This document shows, piece by piece, positions 26,333 to 33,860 of a stretch of DNA of 49,847 nt. This DNA is from Solirubrobacterales bacterium. GTDB taxonomy: Bacteria; Actinomycetota; Thermoleophilia; Solirubrobacterales; Solirubrobacteraceae. The notes beneath the pieces were generated by a model, which saw only the letters and a list, made by a program, of their open reading frames with translations, had not been told where the DNA came from and searched no databases. The stretch's first letter is position 1. Each line of letters starts with the position of its first letter. Location of the stretch: positions 1-49,847 of the forward strand of contig JAOPZS010000137.1 of the NCBI GenBank assembly GCA_025963965.1, read 5' to 3'. The position numbers and the translations under genes were made by a program.

Positions 26333-27292
26333 CTAGCCGGCCAGCACCGGCACAACCGGATCGCGGCGGGGCCCTAGCTCGGGGAGCTGTGCGATCGGGC
26401 GCCCGGCGATCAGTGCGGCGAGCTTCTCGGCGGTGTCGTTCTCAGGGAGTGGGGAGTAGAGGATCATGCGCTGTTCGAGCTTCTCCGCCGGATGGAAGAC
26501 GGCGTGGGAGAAGGACAGCATCCCGGCGAGCGGGTGGCGCAGGTCCTTGCGGCCCTCGCCGCTCTGGGAGACCTCGTGGCGGTCCCACGCGCGGGAGAAC
26601 TCGGGGCTCGACTTGCGAAGCGCGCGGATCAGAGACTCGAACTCGGGGTCGCCGATGTGGCGCGCGCTGTCGGAGCGGAACTTCGCAACGAGGATCCGCG
26701 AGCTGCGCTCCCAGTCGGTGAACATCTCACGCCGGGCAGGATCGGTGAACGTCTGCCAGGCGTGGTTGCGCGCCGCCCGCGGGATCGCCGCGAGGTCGCC
26801 CAGCAGCGCGACGGCGGCGTCGTTCCAGGCCAGGTAGTCCCAGCGGCGCCCGAGCACGAAGGCGGGGTTCGGGCCGAGGTTCTCGACCAGCCGGCGAAGC
26901 GTCGGCGAGACGCGCTCCGCGGGGCTCTTGCACGGTGGTGCCGTCTCGCCTCGGCCGAGCAGGATCAGATGGTTTCGCTCCGCCTGGTCCAGGCGCAGCG
27001 CTCGCGCGAGCGACTCGAGCACGTCGAGCGAGGCGCGCACGTCGCGGCCCTGCTCGAGCCACGTGTACCAGGTTGCGCCCATCCCGGCGAGCTGCGCGAC
27101 CTCCTCGCGGCGCAGTCCCGGCGTGCGCCGGCGCCCGCCGCTGGGCAGTCCCACGTCCTCTGGCTGCAGCGCCGCGCGGCGAGTGCGCAGGAAGTCAGCC
27201 AGCTCGTCGCGGCGGAGCTGCCCTGAAGCTGCTATCTCACGAATCGGGCGTGCGCCGTCGTTCATGTTTGCGTGAGGTGCTGAGGCAGGCAT
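26333..27292 (-). CDS. HTH regulator with MmyB-like ligand-binding domain
   Basis: A 319-residue regulator. The N-terminal Xre-type helix-turn-helix is characteristic of this group: LADFLRTRRAALQPEDVGLP, then RRRTPGLRREEVAQLAGMG and the WLEQGRDVRAS segment. From about residue 115 it has the PAS-like MmyB domain: FVLGRRWDYLAWNDAAVALL, WQTFTDPARREMFTDWE and FRSDSARHIGDPEF, ending with a short effector part. The ATG at 27292 is chosen because a TATACT hexamer ends 10 nt before it; an ATG at 27265 is possible. It is divergent from a 14-TM exporter 61 nt away, so it probably regulates it. The inducing molecule is unknown. Confidence 0.87.
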   Translation of the reverse strand: MPASAPHANMNDGARPIREIAASGQLRRDELADFLRTRRAALQPEDVGLPSGGRRRTPGLRREEVAQLAGMGATWYTWLEQGRDVRASLDVLESLARALRLDQAERNHLILLGRGETAPPCKSPAERVSPTLRRLVENLGPNPAFVLGRRWDYLAWNDAAVALLGDLAAIPRAARNHAWQTFTDPARREMFTDWERSSRILVAKFRSDSARHIGDPEFESLIRALRKSSPEFSRAWDRHEVSQSGEGRKDLRHPLAGMLSFSHAVFHPAEKLEQRMILYSPLPENDTAEKLAALIAGRPIAQLPELGPRRDPVVPVLAG

Positions 27293-27302
27293 GTTCACTA
27301 CC

Positions 27303-27308
27303 AGTATA
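27303..27308 (-). promoter_or_regulatory. -10 hexamer TATACT of the MmyB-like regulator gene
   Basis: TATACT on the minus strand ends 10 nt before the ATG at 27292. On the plus strand the same zone carries TATAAGT and, further on, ACTTGGATA, an imperfect dyad that could be the regulator's own site. Confidence 0.5.
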
Positions 27309-27353
27309 AGTCGTTCTCTACTACTTGGATAAGAAGTGTCGCACACTACACCC

Positions 27354-28841
27354 ATGAGCCCTTCGGAGAGCACCCCCACAGCCGCCCGTTCGCCGAAGAC
27401 GGCGCTGCTGCTGATCGTCTGCCTCGCCCAGTTCATGGTGATCCTCGACATCTCCATCGTGAACGTCGCGCTGCCGTCGATCCACAGCGGTCTGGGCTTC
27501 TCGACGACCGGTCTGCAGTGGGTCGTCAACGCCTACACGCTGACGTTCGCCGGCTTTTTGATGCTCGGCGGGCGCGCCGCGGACCTGCTCGGGCGGCGCA
27601 ACGTGTTCATCGCCGGCACGGCCCTGTTCTCGATCTCCTCCCTGGCCTGTGCGCTAGCGAGCTCGCAGGGCATGCTGCTCGGTGCGCGCGCGATGCAGGG
27701 GCTGGGCGGCGCGGTGCTCTCACCGGCGACGCTGTCGATCGTCACGAGCTCCTTCCAGGCCGGCCCCGAGCGCAACAGGGCGGTGGGCATGTGGGGTGCG
27801 ATGGGCGCGCTCGGCGGCTCCTCCGGCGCGCTGCTCGGCGGCGTGCTGACCCAGGGACTCGGCTGGCCGGCGATCTTCGCCGTCAACGTGCCGCTCGGCG
27901 CGATCGTGATCGCCCTCGGGCTGCGCCTGATCTCCGGGGCGCGCGAAACGGGCGCCGCGCGCAACTTCGACGTGGCCGGCGCGGTCCTGATCACGGCGAG
28001 CCTCGTCGGCGTGACGTTCGGGATCGTCCGCACCGACACGCTCGGCTGGGGCTCGCCGGGTGTGCTCGGGCCGCTCGCCGCCGGCCTGGTGCTGCTCGGG
28101 CTGTTCGGCCTGGTCGAGGCCAGGCTCGCGTCGGCGCCGCTGATCCCGCTGTCGATCCTGCGCTTCGTGCAGCTGCGGATCTCGAACATAGTCGTGACGC
28201 TGCTCTACGCGGCGTTCTTCCCCGTCTGGTTCTTCCTGACCCTGTACGTGCAGGAAGTCCTCCACTACGACGCGATCGAGGCGGGGCTGTCGTTCCTGCC
28301 GATGACGCTGTCGATCTTCGTCGCATCCACGCTGGCTCCGAAACTCGTCGGCCGGTTGGGACCGCGCACCGTGATCACGGGCGGGATGGCGCTCGCGACC
28401 GTGGGCATGCTGCTGCTGATCGGCGTCGCGCCCGGCGGCAGCTACTTCGGCTCGGTCCTGCCGGGCGCGCTGCTCGCCGCGATCGGGATGGGCTTCTCGC
28501 TGGTCCCGGCGACGATCGTCGCGATGCAGTGCCTGCCGGCCGCGCAGAGCGGGATCGGCTCGGGCCTGCTCAACACCTCGCGGCTGATGGGAGGCGCGCT
28601 CGGCCTCGCGATCCTCTCGACGATCGCCGACGCGCAGACGCGAGCAGACGCCTCCTCGGGCTTCGCGCACGCGTTGAGCAGCGGCTTCGATCTGGCGTTC
28701 GGCGTCGGCGCGGCGTTCGCGCTTGCAGGCGCGATCGTCGCGGGGCTGTGGCTGCGCAACCCGGCCCCGAGCGGCGAGCTCGTCGAGGTGACACTCGAGA
28801 CGAAAGCGGAGATCGAGGAGAGCGAGGCGCTGGCGGCGTGA
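27354..28841 (+). CDS. MFS drug:H+ antiporter, DHA2 (14-TM) family
   Basis: A 495-residue inner-membrane exporter of the EmrB/QacA type. Seen: the first helix with LAQFMVILDISIVNVALPSI (the D in TM1 is typical of this family), motif A GGRAADLLGRRN, motif C-like GGSSGALLGGVLTQGLGW, and further hydrophobic segments giving about 14 helices. The C-terminal tail is Glu-rich. It uses the proton gradient to expel toxic compounds; substrate unknown. A GTG at 27336 is in frame, but it lies only 2 nt from a possible -10 and lacks a ribosome site, so the ATG is used here with moderate certainty. Its divergent neighbour is the likely regulator. Its stop faces dut with a 6-nt gap. Confidence 0.9.
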   Translation: MSPSESTPTAARSPKTALLLIVCLAQFMVILDISIVNVALPSIHSGLGFSTTGLQWVVNAYTLTFAGFLMLGGRAADLLGRRNVFIAGTALFSISSLACALASSQGMLLGARAMQGLGGAVLSPATLSIVTSSFQAGPERNRAVGMWGAMGALGGSSGALLGGVLTQGLGWPAIFAVNVPLGAIVIALGLRLISGARETGAARNFDVAGAVLITASLVGVTFGIVRTDTLGWGSPGVLGPLAAGLVLLGLFGLVEARLASAPLIPLSILRFVQLRISNIVVTLLYAAFFPVWFFLTLYVQEVLHYDAIEAGLSFLPMTLSIFVASTLAPKLVGRLGPRTVITGGMALATVGMLLLIGVAPGGSYFGSVLPGALLAAIGMGFSLVPATIVAMQCLPAAQSGIGSGLLNTSRLMGGALGLAILSTIADAQTRADASSGFAHALSSGFDLAFGVGAAFALAGAIVAGLWLRNPAPSGELVEVTLETKAEIEESEALAA

Positions 28842-28847
28842 GCGGCG

Positions 28848-29312
28848 CTAGCGCCCGGTCGAGCCGAAGCCGCCGGCGCCGCGCACGGTCTCGTCCAGCT
28901 CGCCGGCGGCCGTGAGCGCGGTCTCTCCCGGCGAGAGCACGAGCAGTTGTGCCACGCGGTCGCCGGGCTCGATCTGGAAGGGCTCGGCGGCGTCGGTGTT
29001 GAGCAGCACCACCTTGACCTCGCCGCGGTAGCCCGGGTCGATCAGGCCGGGCGCGTTGAGCACGGTCACGCCGTGTCGCGCCGCCAGCCCGGAACGCGGC
29101 AGCACCAGGCCGCAGGCCCCGGCCGGGAGAGCCAGGGCGATGCCGGTCGCCACCGTGGCGCGGGCCCCGGGAGCGAGGGTCAGATGCTCATCGGCGAACA
29201 GGTCGAACGCCGCATCGTCGTGATGGGCGCGCGCCGGCAGGCATGCCGAGTCGGTGAGCAGGCGGGCCGGCACGTCCATCGCCGCATCGTAGAGGCCGTC
29301 CGCCGATCTCAT
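28848..29312 (-). CDS. dut: Deoxyuridine triphosphatase (dUTPase)
   Basis: A trimeric-type dUTPase that hydrolyses dUTP to dUMP. All five motifs are visible: AAFDLFADE (I), PRSGLAARHG (II), NAPGLIDPGYRGEVKV (III, with the catalytic Asp), GDRVAQLLV (IV) and the C-terminal arm RGAGGFGSTG (V). The ATG at 29312 lies in an ATGA overlap with the thyX stop and gives 154 residues; an ATG at 29279 would give 143 residues and a more typical N-terminus (MDVPARLL), so the start is uncertain. With thyX it forms a two-gene unit turning dUTP to dUMP to dTMP. Confidence 0.94.
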   Translation of the reverse strand: MRSADGLYDAAMDVPARLLTDSACLPARAHHDDAAFDLFADEHLTLAPGARATVATGIALALPAGACGLVLPRSGLAARHGVTVLNAPGLIDPGYRGEVKVVLLNTDAAEPFQIEPGDRVAQLLVLSPGETALTAAGELDETVRGAGGFGSTGR

Positions 29313-30886
29313 CCGGCCGGCGGGCGCTCGCGACGCGTCTCGGCGGCCAGTCGCTCAAGGCGCGGCTCCTCGCTGTCGTCGAGATAGGTCATCGCCGCCG
29401 CGACGTTGGGGTGGACCGCGGCGATCTGCCGGTGCATCAGGCGCGCGATCCTGCGGTAGGAGGAGTGGCCCTCGCGGCCGGAGCGCAGCTCGATCAGGTG
29501 CATCGCCTCGCGCGCGTTGAGGTCGAGCACGTAGCGGACGCGGTAGGCGAGGCAGAGCGCGTAGGGAGCCTGTGTCTCCATGCCTGCGTCGATCAGCGCC
29601 TGCCAGGCCTCGCGCGAGCGCGCGAGCGCGCGGCGGAACTGGTCGCCGAGCCCCGCCTGCTCGACCTCGTCGGGCACCTCGGCGCCGAGATGCGGCGTCA
29701 GGGTCTGCCACTGCGCCGTCAGCATGCGATGCCGTTGCAGGTCGCGGAAGGCGCCGTAGTCCGAGACGATCTCAAAGCGGTAGCGCAGTGCCTCGAGCCC
29801 GCGTCCGGGGAGGTGGCGGCGGTTCTCCCTGCCACCGAGCAGCTCGCCGAGCAACCTCGTGCGCTCACCGTCGCCGAGCCGTTCGACGGCCTGCTCGATC
29901 TCCCGCTCGTCGTGTGCGGACTGCTCGAACAGCAGCGCCGTGAGCAGCAGACGTTCGTCGCCCTCGACACGCAGCAGCCTCGCACCGGCCGGTTGCTCGC
30001 TGTCTGGCGTATCGAGACCGAGTCCGCGCGCGGCGCGCGACCCGGTCGCGGCGCGGCGGCGCAGGAAGGCGACCCACTCCCCGCCCCGCTCGGGGCGCTC
30101 GACGCGTGTCACGAAGCTCGGCGCAGCGACGCGCATCGCCGCGAGCATCAGCTCCCCGCAGCGGCGCGCCTCTGCCAGGTCGTGCGCGCGCAGGTGCAGG
30201 ATCAGCCGTTCGAAGGTCTGACCGCTCGCGAAGATGCCGACGTGCGAGAGCGCGCCCGCCGGCAGCAGGCCGCGGAGCAGGTCGAGCGCCTTCGCGCGCA
30301 CGGCGCGCTCGTGCGCCCCGGCAGATCCGCCGCCATCGCTGCGGAAGCGCTCGCCGAGCCACGCCGTGAGCTGCGCGAGCAGCGCCGCGTAGGTGTCGAA
30401 CAGCTCGTCCATGGCCTGTTCGTAGGCGGGTCCTAGCTCCGGCTCGCGGTAGTAGCGGTAGCCGCCCCCGGGCAGCGGCCGGTCGTAGGCGATGTAGCGG
30501 GTCGACTGCTCCAGATAGGCGCCGAGGCGCGGGCGCTGCAGCACCTTCGTGAGCACGTTGGAGACCCACTCGCAGGCGATGTGCGCACCGCCGAGCTGAG
30601 CGACCGAGTCATCGCCGTACTCGCCCAGCACGCGCTCGTAGAGGGCCGCCGCGCGATTGCCGCCGCGCGGGTCCGGGCGCTCGCCGGCGCCGCCCTCGAG
30701 CTCCTCGCCGAACTCGTCGAGCAAGAGGCGCCGCAGTGTGCCGGGGTAGCGCGAATAGCGGGCGAAGAGGGCGCCGCGGGTCGTCTCGGGCAGGCCGAGC
30801 AGCGCGAACACCGGAGCGTCGAGATCTGAGACGAACGGCGCGAGGCGCGCCCGCTCGTGCGCGGTGAAGGTCTCCGCGGGGGTCAT
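29309..30886 (-). CDS. thyX: Double-length ThyX-like flavin-dependent thymidylate synthase
   Basis: A 525-residue protein about twice the length of canonical ThyX, with two ThyX-like halves. Half 1 (about 30-260) has YGDDSVAQLGGAHIACEW and RPRLGAYLEQSTRY, where the usual RHR is RPR but the Ser128-x-Arg130-Tyr131 end is kept. Half 2 (about 355-505) has LQRHRMLTAQWQTLTP, where RHR (385-387) is kept but Ser-x-Arg-Tyr is lost, then NAREAMHLIELRSG, resembling the C-terminal Arg helix of ThyX. ThyX makes dTMP from dUMP using FAD, NADPH and methylene-THF. The neighbour dut fits this. The ATG follows GAGAGG. Activity is probable but should not be assumed. Confidence 0.8.
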   Translation of the reverse strand: MTPAETFTAHERARLAPFVSDLDAPVFALLGLPETTRGALFARYSRYPGTLRRLLLDEFGEELEGGAGERPDPRGGNRAAALYERVLGEYGDDSVAQLGGAHIACEWVSNVLTKVLQRPRLGAYLEQSTRYIAYDRPLPGGGYRYYREPELGPAYEQAMDELFDTYAALLAQLTAWLGERFRSDGGGSAGAHERAVRAKALDLLRGLLPAGALSHVGIFASGQTFERLILHLRAHDLAEARRCGELMLAAMRVAAPSFVTRVERPERGGEWVAFLRRRAATGSRAARGLGLDTPDSEQPAGARLLRVEGDERLLLTALLFEQSAHDEREIEQAVERLGDGERTRLLGELLGGRENRRHLPGRGLEALRYRFEIVSDYGAFRDLQRHRMLTAQWQTLTPHLGAEVPDEVEQAGLGDQFRRALARSREAWQALIDAGMETQAPYALCLAYRVRYVLDLNAREAMHLIELRSGREGHSSYRRIARLMHRQIAAVHPNVAAAMTYLDDSEEPRLERLAAETRRERPPAG

Positions 30887-30961
30887 CGCGACATCCTCTC
30901 AGGGGCCAGGGCGGCGAGAGCCCGGGCGGGTGAACGCCGGCCGGCGTCGAACAGTCAGACC

Positions 30962-32356
30962 GTGGGAAGGAGAGCGAGATCCGTGCTGCTGGGGCTGGTC
31001 CTGCCGGCGCTGCTCGCGCTGCTCGGATCGCCGGCGGCCGGCGCGGCGACGCCGGCCAAGAAGCGACCCGCTGTCCTGCCGCCCCCGGAACTGACGCTGA
31101 CGCCGTCCCTGGCGAGCGGCCCCGGCGCGCGGATCGGGATCGCGCCGGTCGGGCTTTCGATCGAGTACCCCGTGATGGCCGCTGCGCTCGGCACGAGCGG
31201 ATGCCCCTCGCCGGCCCTGATCGCCGAGCTGCAGCGCCTCGGCTCGCCTCCCCTGCAGCTGGCCGGCCAGAGCCAGGACTTCACGATCCCGGCCGTCTCG
31301 GCGCCGGCGGCGCCGCAGAGCTGGGAAGAACAGACCGCCTATCCCCTGGCCGCAGAATTCTGGACGCGCCTGGGGTGCCTGCTGAGCGCCACGCACGAGC
31401 CGCTGACGGTCGGGCTCAACGCCCGCACCGGCCAGCGCAGCTGGGCTGAACAGATGGTCGCCGGTGCGAGCAGCGCGGCAACGGGCGGCCTTGACTTCTC
31501 GCTCGGGAACGAGCCCGACCTCTACTACCTGCCCGACTACTACGCGCTGGACAAGCCGCAGCCCGGTGAAGAAGCGCTCGTCGTGAACACCTATCTGCGC
31601 GCCGCGAGCGCGCTGCGAGGAGCAATCGGCAGCGCACCGCTGGTCGGCCCCGAACTGTCCGGCCCGACACGCTGGCGCGCCTCGCTGCCGAGGGTGATCT
31701 CAACGCTCGGGGTGCGCACGCTCGGAGTGCACGTCTATCCGCTGACGGTCTGCCGGACGCCGCGCGCCGCGACGATCGGCGGGTTGCTCGCCCAGAGCGT
31801 CGGCGCCGCCCCGAGCCGCCTTGCCTGGGTCGTGGCCGACGCGCGGGCGGCCGGGGCGCAGGCGATCATCACGGAGGCGAACTCCGTCTCCTGCGGCGGC
31901 AAGGCGGGCGTCTCGGACAGCCCGGCGTCGGCCGTGTGGGCAGTGCGGTTCGTGCTGTCCGCGCTGCGGACAGGCTTCGGCGAGGTGCGCTTTCACTTCA
32001 GCGGCAACGCCTATGACCCGTTCTACGTGCGCGGCGCGGAAGTCGTGCGCCGACCGCTGGAGGCGGCGATGGTGGCGCTGAACCAGTGGCTGCCGGTCGG
32101 TGCGACGTTCCGCAGCGTGGCGGGGCTCGGACGCGTCGCCGCGACCGCGATCGCCGCGCCGGGAGCCCAGCCGCTACTGCTGCTTGACAACACCGCCGGC
32201 AAGGCGAGCACGCTGGTGCTGCGCGAAGCCCTCGCGATCAGCACGCAGACCTTCAGCGCGAACGGCGCGAGGCCGACGCTTCGTCGGATGAAGGGGCCGG
32301 GGCACCGCGTTCAGGTGGTGATCCCCGCCAACACGGTGCTCGCCGTGGGGTACTGA
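30962..32356 (+). CDS. Secreted glycoside hydrolase, GH79-like
   Basis: An exported protein of about 464 residues. The GTG at 30962 gives a basic n-region and hydrophobic core (VGRRARSVLLGLVLPALLAL, cleavage near AAGA). A GTG at 30983, after AAGGAG, is the alternative; it would remove the arginines. The mature part resembles GH79 (beta-glucuronidase/heparanase-like) enzymes of clan GH-A: DFSLGNEPDLYYLP holds the putative acid/base Glu and AIITEANSVSCGG the putative nucleophile Glu, followed by SDSPASAVWAVRFVLSALRT. A C-terminal beta-rich domain follows. The substrate is unknown. The next gene begins 1 nt after its stop, so the two are co-expressed. Confidence 0.75.
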   Translation: MGRRARSVLLGLVLPALLALLGSPAAGAATPAKKRPAVLPPPELTLTPSLASGPGARIGIAPVGLSIEYPVMAAALGTSGCPSPALIAELQRLGSPPLQLAGQSQDFTIPAVSAPAAPQSWEEQTAYPLAAEFWTRLGCLLSATHEPLTVGLNARTGQRSWAEQMVAGASSAATGGLDFSLGNEPDLYYLPDYYALDKPQPGEEALVVNTYLRAASALRGAIGSAPLVGPELSGPTRWRASLPRVISTLGVRTLGVHVYPLTVCRTPRAATIGGLLAQSVGAAPSRLAWVVADARAAGAQAIITEANSVSCGGKAGVSDSPASAVWAVRFVLSALRTGFGEVRFHFSGNAYDPFYVRGAEVVRRPLEAAMVALNQWLPVGATFRSVAGLGRVAATAIAAPGAQPLLLLDNTAGKASTLVLREALAISTQTFSANGARPTLRRMKGPGHRVQVVIPANTVLAVGY

Positions 32357-32357
32357 C

Positions 32358-33662
32358 GTGGCGCTCGACGCGGGACTCGCGCCGCGCCTGCGCGAGGCGG
32401 TGGCGGCGCGCCGGGAGGAGCTGATCGAGCTGACCTGCGCGCTCGTGCGCGAGCGCTCGCTGCTCGGCGAGGAGGAGGGCGCGCAGCGCCTCGTCGAGGA
32501 TCGGCTGCGCCGGCTCGGGTTCACGGTCGAGCGCGTGCCGATCGAGCTGCCCGCCGAGGACGACGGGACGTGGGGCTACCCGCCGCTCGAGTCCTACGCC
32601 GGGCGCACCTGCGTGGCCGGGCGAGTCGCGGGCGCAGGGCCGGGACGCTCCCTGCATCTGTCGGGGCACGTCGACGTGGTGCCGGTCGAGGCGCCCGAGA
32701 CCTGGCGTCACGACCCATGGGCAGGCGAGGTGGCCGACGGGCGCGTCTGGGGGCGCGGCGCGGGCGACATGAAGGCCGGGCTCGCCGCCTATCTGGTCGG
32801 GGCGGCCGCGTACCTGGAGGTGTGCGGAGTGCCACACGGGGATCTGCTGTTCAGTTCTGTGATCGAGGAGGAGTGCACGGGCAACGGCATGAAGGCCGTG
32901 CTGGCCGCCGGCTACGACGCCGACGCGACGCTGATCGGCGAGCCGAGCGAGCTGCGCCTGATGCACGCAGGGGCAGGTGTGATCTGGGCGCGGCTGCGGG
33001 CGCGCAGCGCCGGCGCGCACGTAGCGTTCGGCGACGGCACGTCGAGTTCCCAGCGGATGCTCGCGGCACTCGGCGCGCTCGGGGAGATGGAGCGGCGCCT
33101 GAACCTGCTCGGCGAGGACGCCGAGGCTCGCACGCGAGCGGGCGCCGACGCAGTGTTCCTGCTCGCCCACGATCGCCCTTTCCGGCTCAACGCGGGCACC
33201 TTCGCGGGAGGCGCCTGGCCGTCCTCGGAGCCGGCCACAGTTGAGGTGCGACTGCGCGTCGGGTTCGGTCCGTCGCTGACGCCGACCGAGGCGCAGCAGC
33301 TCGTGGCCGAGACGGTGCGCGGAACCACGCCGGAGGTCGAGGTGTCATTCGAAGGCTTCCGCGCGGTCGCCTACTGCGACGATCTCGACCACGACCTTGC
33401 GCTGACGGTGAGCGCTGCGCACGCCGCGCTGCACGGCGGCGCCCCGGCCCGCCAGGTGCTGGCGGCCACGACGGATGCGCGCTCGGTCGCCGGCCCATGC
33501 ATCTGTTACGGACCCACGTCCGGCGCGATCCATGCGACTGACGAGTGGGTCGATATAGACTCGATCGAGGACGTCGCGGCGACTGTCGCGCTGACGATCG
33601 ACGGCTGGCAGCGGGCCGAGGCGATGCCCCGTGCGGGACTCGAACCCGCCCCACCGGATTAA
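32358..33662 (+). CDS. M20 family metallopeptidase / deacylase (ArgE/DapE type)
   Basis: A 434-residue cytoplasmic di-zinc hydrolase. The metal and catalytic residues are visible: LSGHVDVVP (His, Asp), GRGAGDMKAGLAAY (bridging Asp), IEEECTGNG (catalytic Glu and zinc Glu), LIGEPSELR, and SGAIHATDEWVDI with the last His. A dimerisation insert occupies the middle. ArgE, DapE and aminoacylase relatives all fit; the substrate is not decidable. The GTG start follows the GH79-like gene by 1 nt. The family sequence ends near residue 421; the last 12-13 residues (MPRAGLEPAPPD) are encoded opposite the tRNA-Lys gene and look like an accidental extension. Confidence 0.9.
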   Translation: MALDAGLAPRLREAVAARREELIELTCALVRERSLLGEEEGAQRLVEDRLRRLGFTVERVPIELPAEDDGTWGYPPLESYAGRTCVAGRVAGAGPGRSLHLSGHVDVVPVEAPETWRHDPWAGEVADGRVWGRGAGDMKAGLAAYLVGAAAYLEVCGVPHGDLLFSSVIEEECTGNGMKAVLAAGYDADATLIGEPSELRLMHAGAGVIWARLRARSAGAHVAFGDGTSSSQRMLAALGALGEMERRLNLLGEDAEARTRAGADAVFLLAHDRPFRLNAGTFAGGAWPSSEPATVEVRLRVGFGPSLTPTEAQQLVAETVRGTTPEVEVSFEGFRAVAYCDDLDHDLALTVSAAHAALHGGAPARQVLAATTDARSVAGPCICYGPTSGAIHATDEWVDIDSIEDVAATVALTIDGWQRAEAMPRAGLEPAPPD

Positions 33663-33696
33663 AAGTCCGGCGCTCTACCAGATGAGCTAACGGGGC
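33625..33696 (-). tRNA. tRNA-Lys (anticodon TTT)
   Basis: Read on the minus strand, a full cloverleaf of 72 nt: acceptor GCCCCGT pairs with ACGGGGC, D stem GCTC/GAGC, anticodon loop CTTTTAA (anticodon TTT, Lys) on a CCGGA/TCCGG stem, T arm GCGGG-TTCGAGT-CCCGC, discriminator A. No CCA is encoded. Its 3' half overlaps the end of the M20 peptidase gene on the other strand by 38 nt. Confidence 0.96.
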
Positions 33697-33798
33697 CTGC
33701 GGGCGACAGTGTGGCAGATGCCTTCGGCCGCGAGACCCGTGCTGGCCCGCTCCGCCGCCGCTGCGCTCGCCGCCCCCGGTGCTCTCCGAGCAGCCTCC

Positions 33799-33826
33799 TG
33801 GGGGCGGGCCCTGCGGCCCGCCCCCA
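33799..33826. terminator. Strong hairpin terminator
   Basis: TGGGGGCGGGCC (33799-33810) and GGCCCGCCCCCA (33815-33826) are perfect complements with the 4-nt loop CTGC. It follows the leftward exported-protein gene (ending 33861) and lies ahead of the tRNA-Lys gene, so it probably insulates one from the other. No T-tract. Confidence 0.7.
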
Positions 33827-33860
33827 TCGGGTTCGTCGAGGTGCTGCGGTGGTGGAGGGG

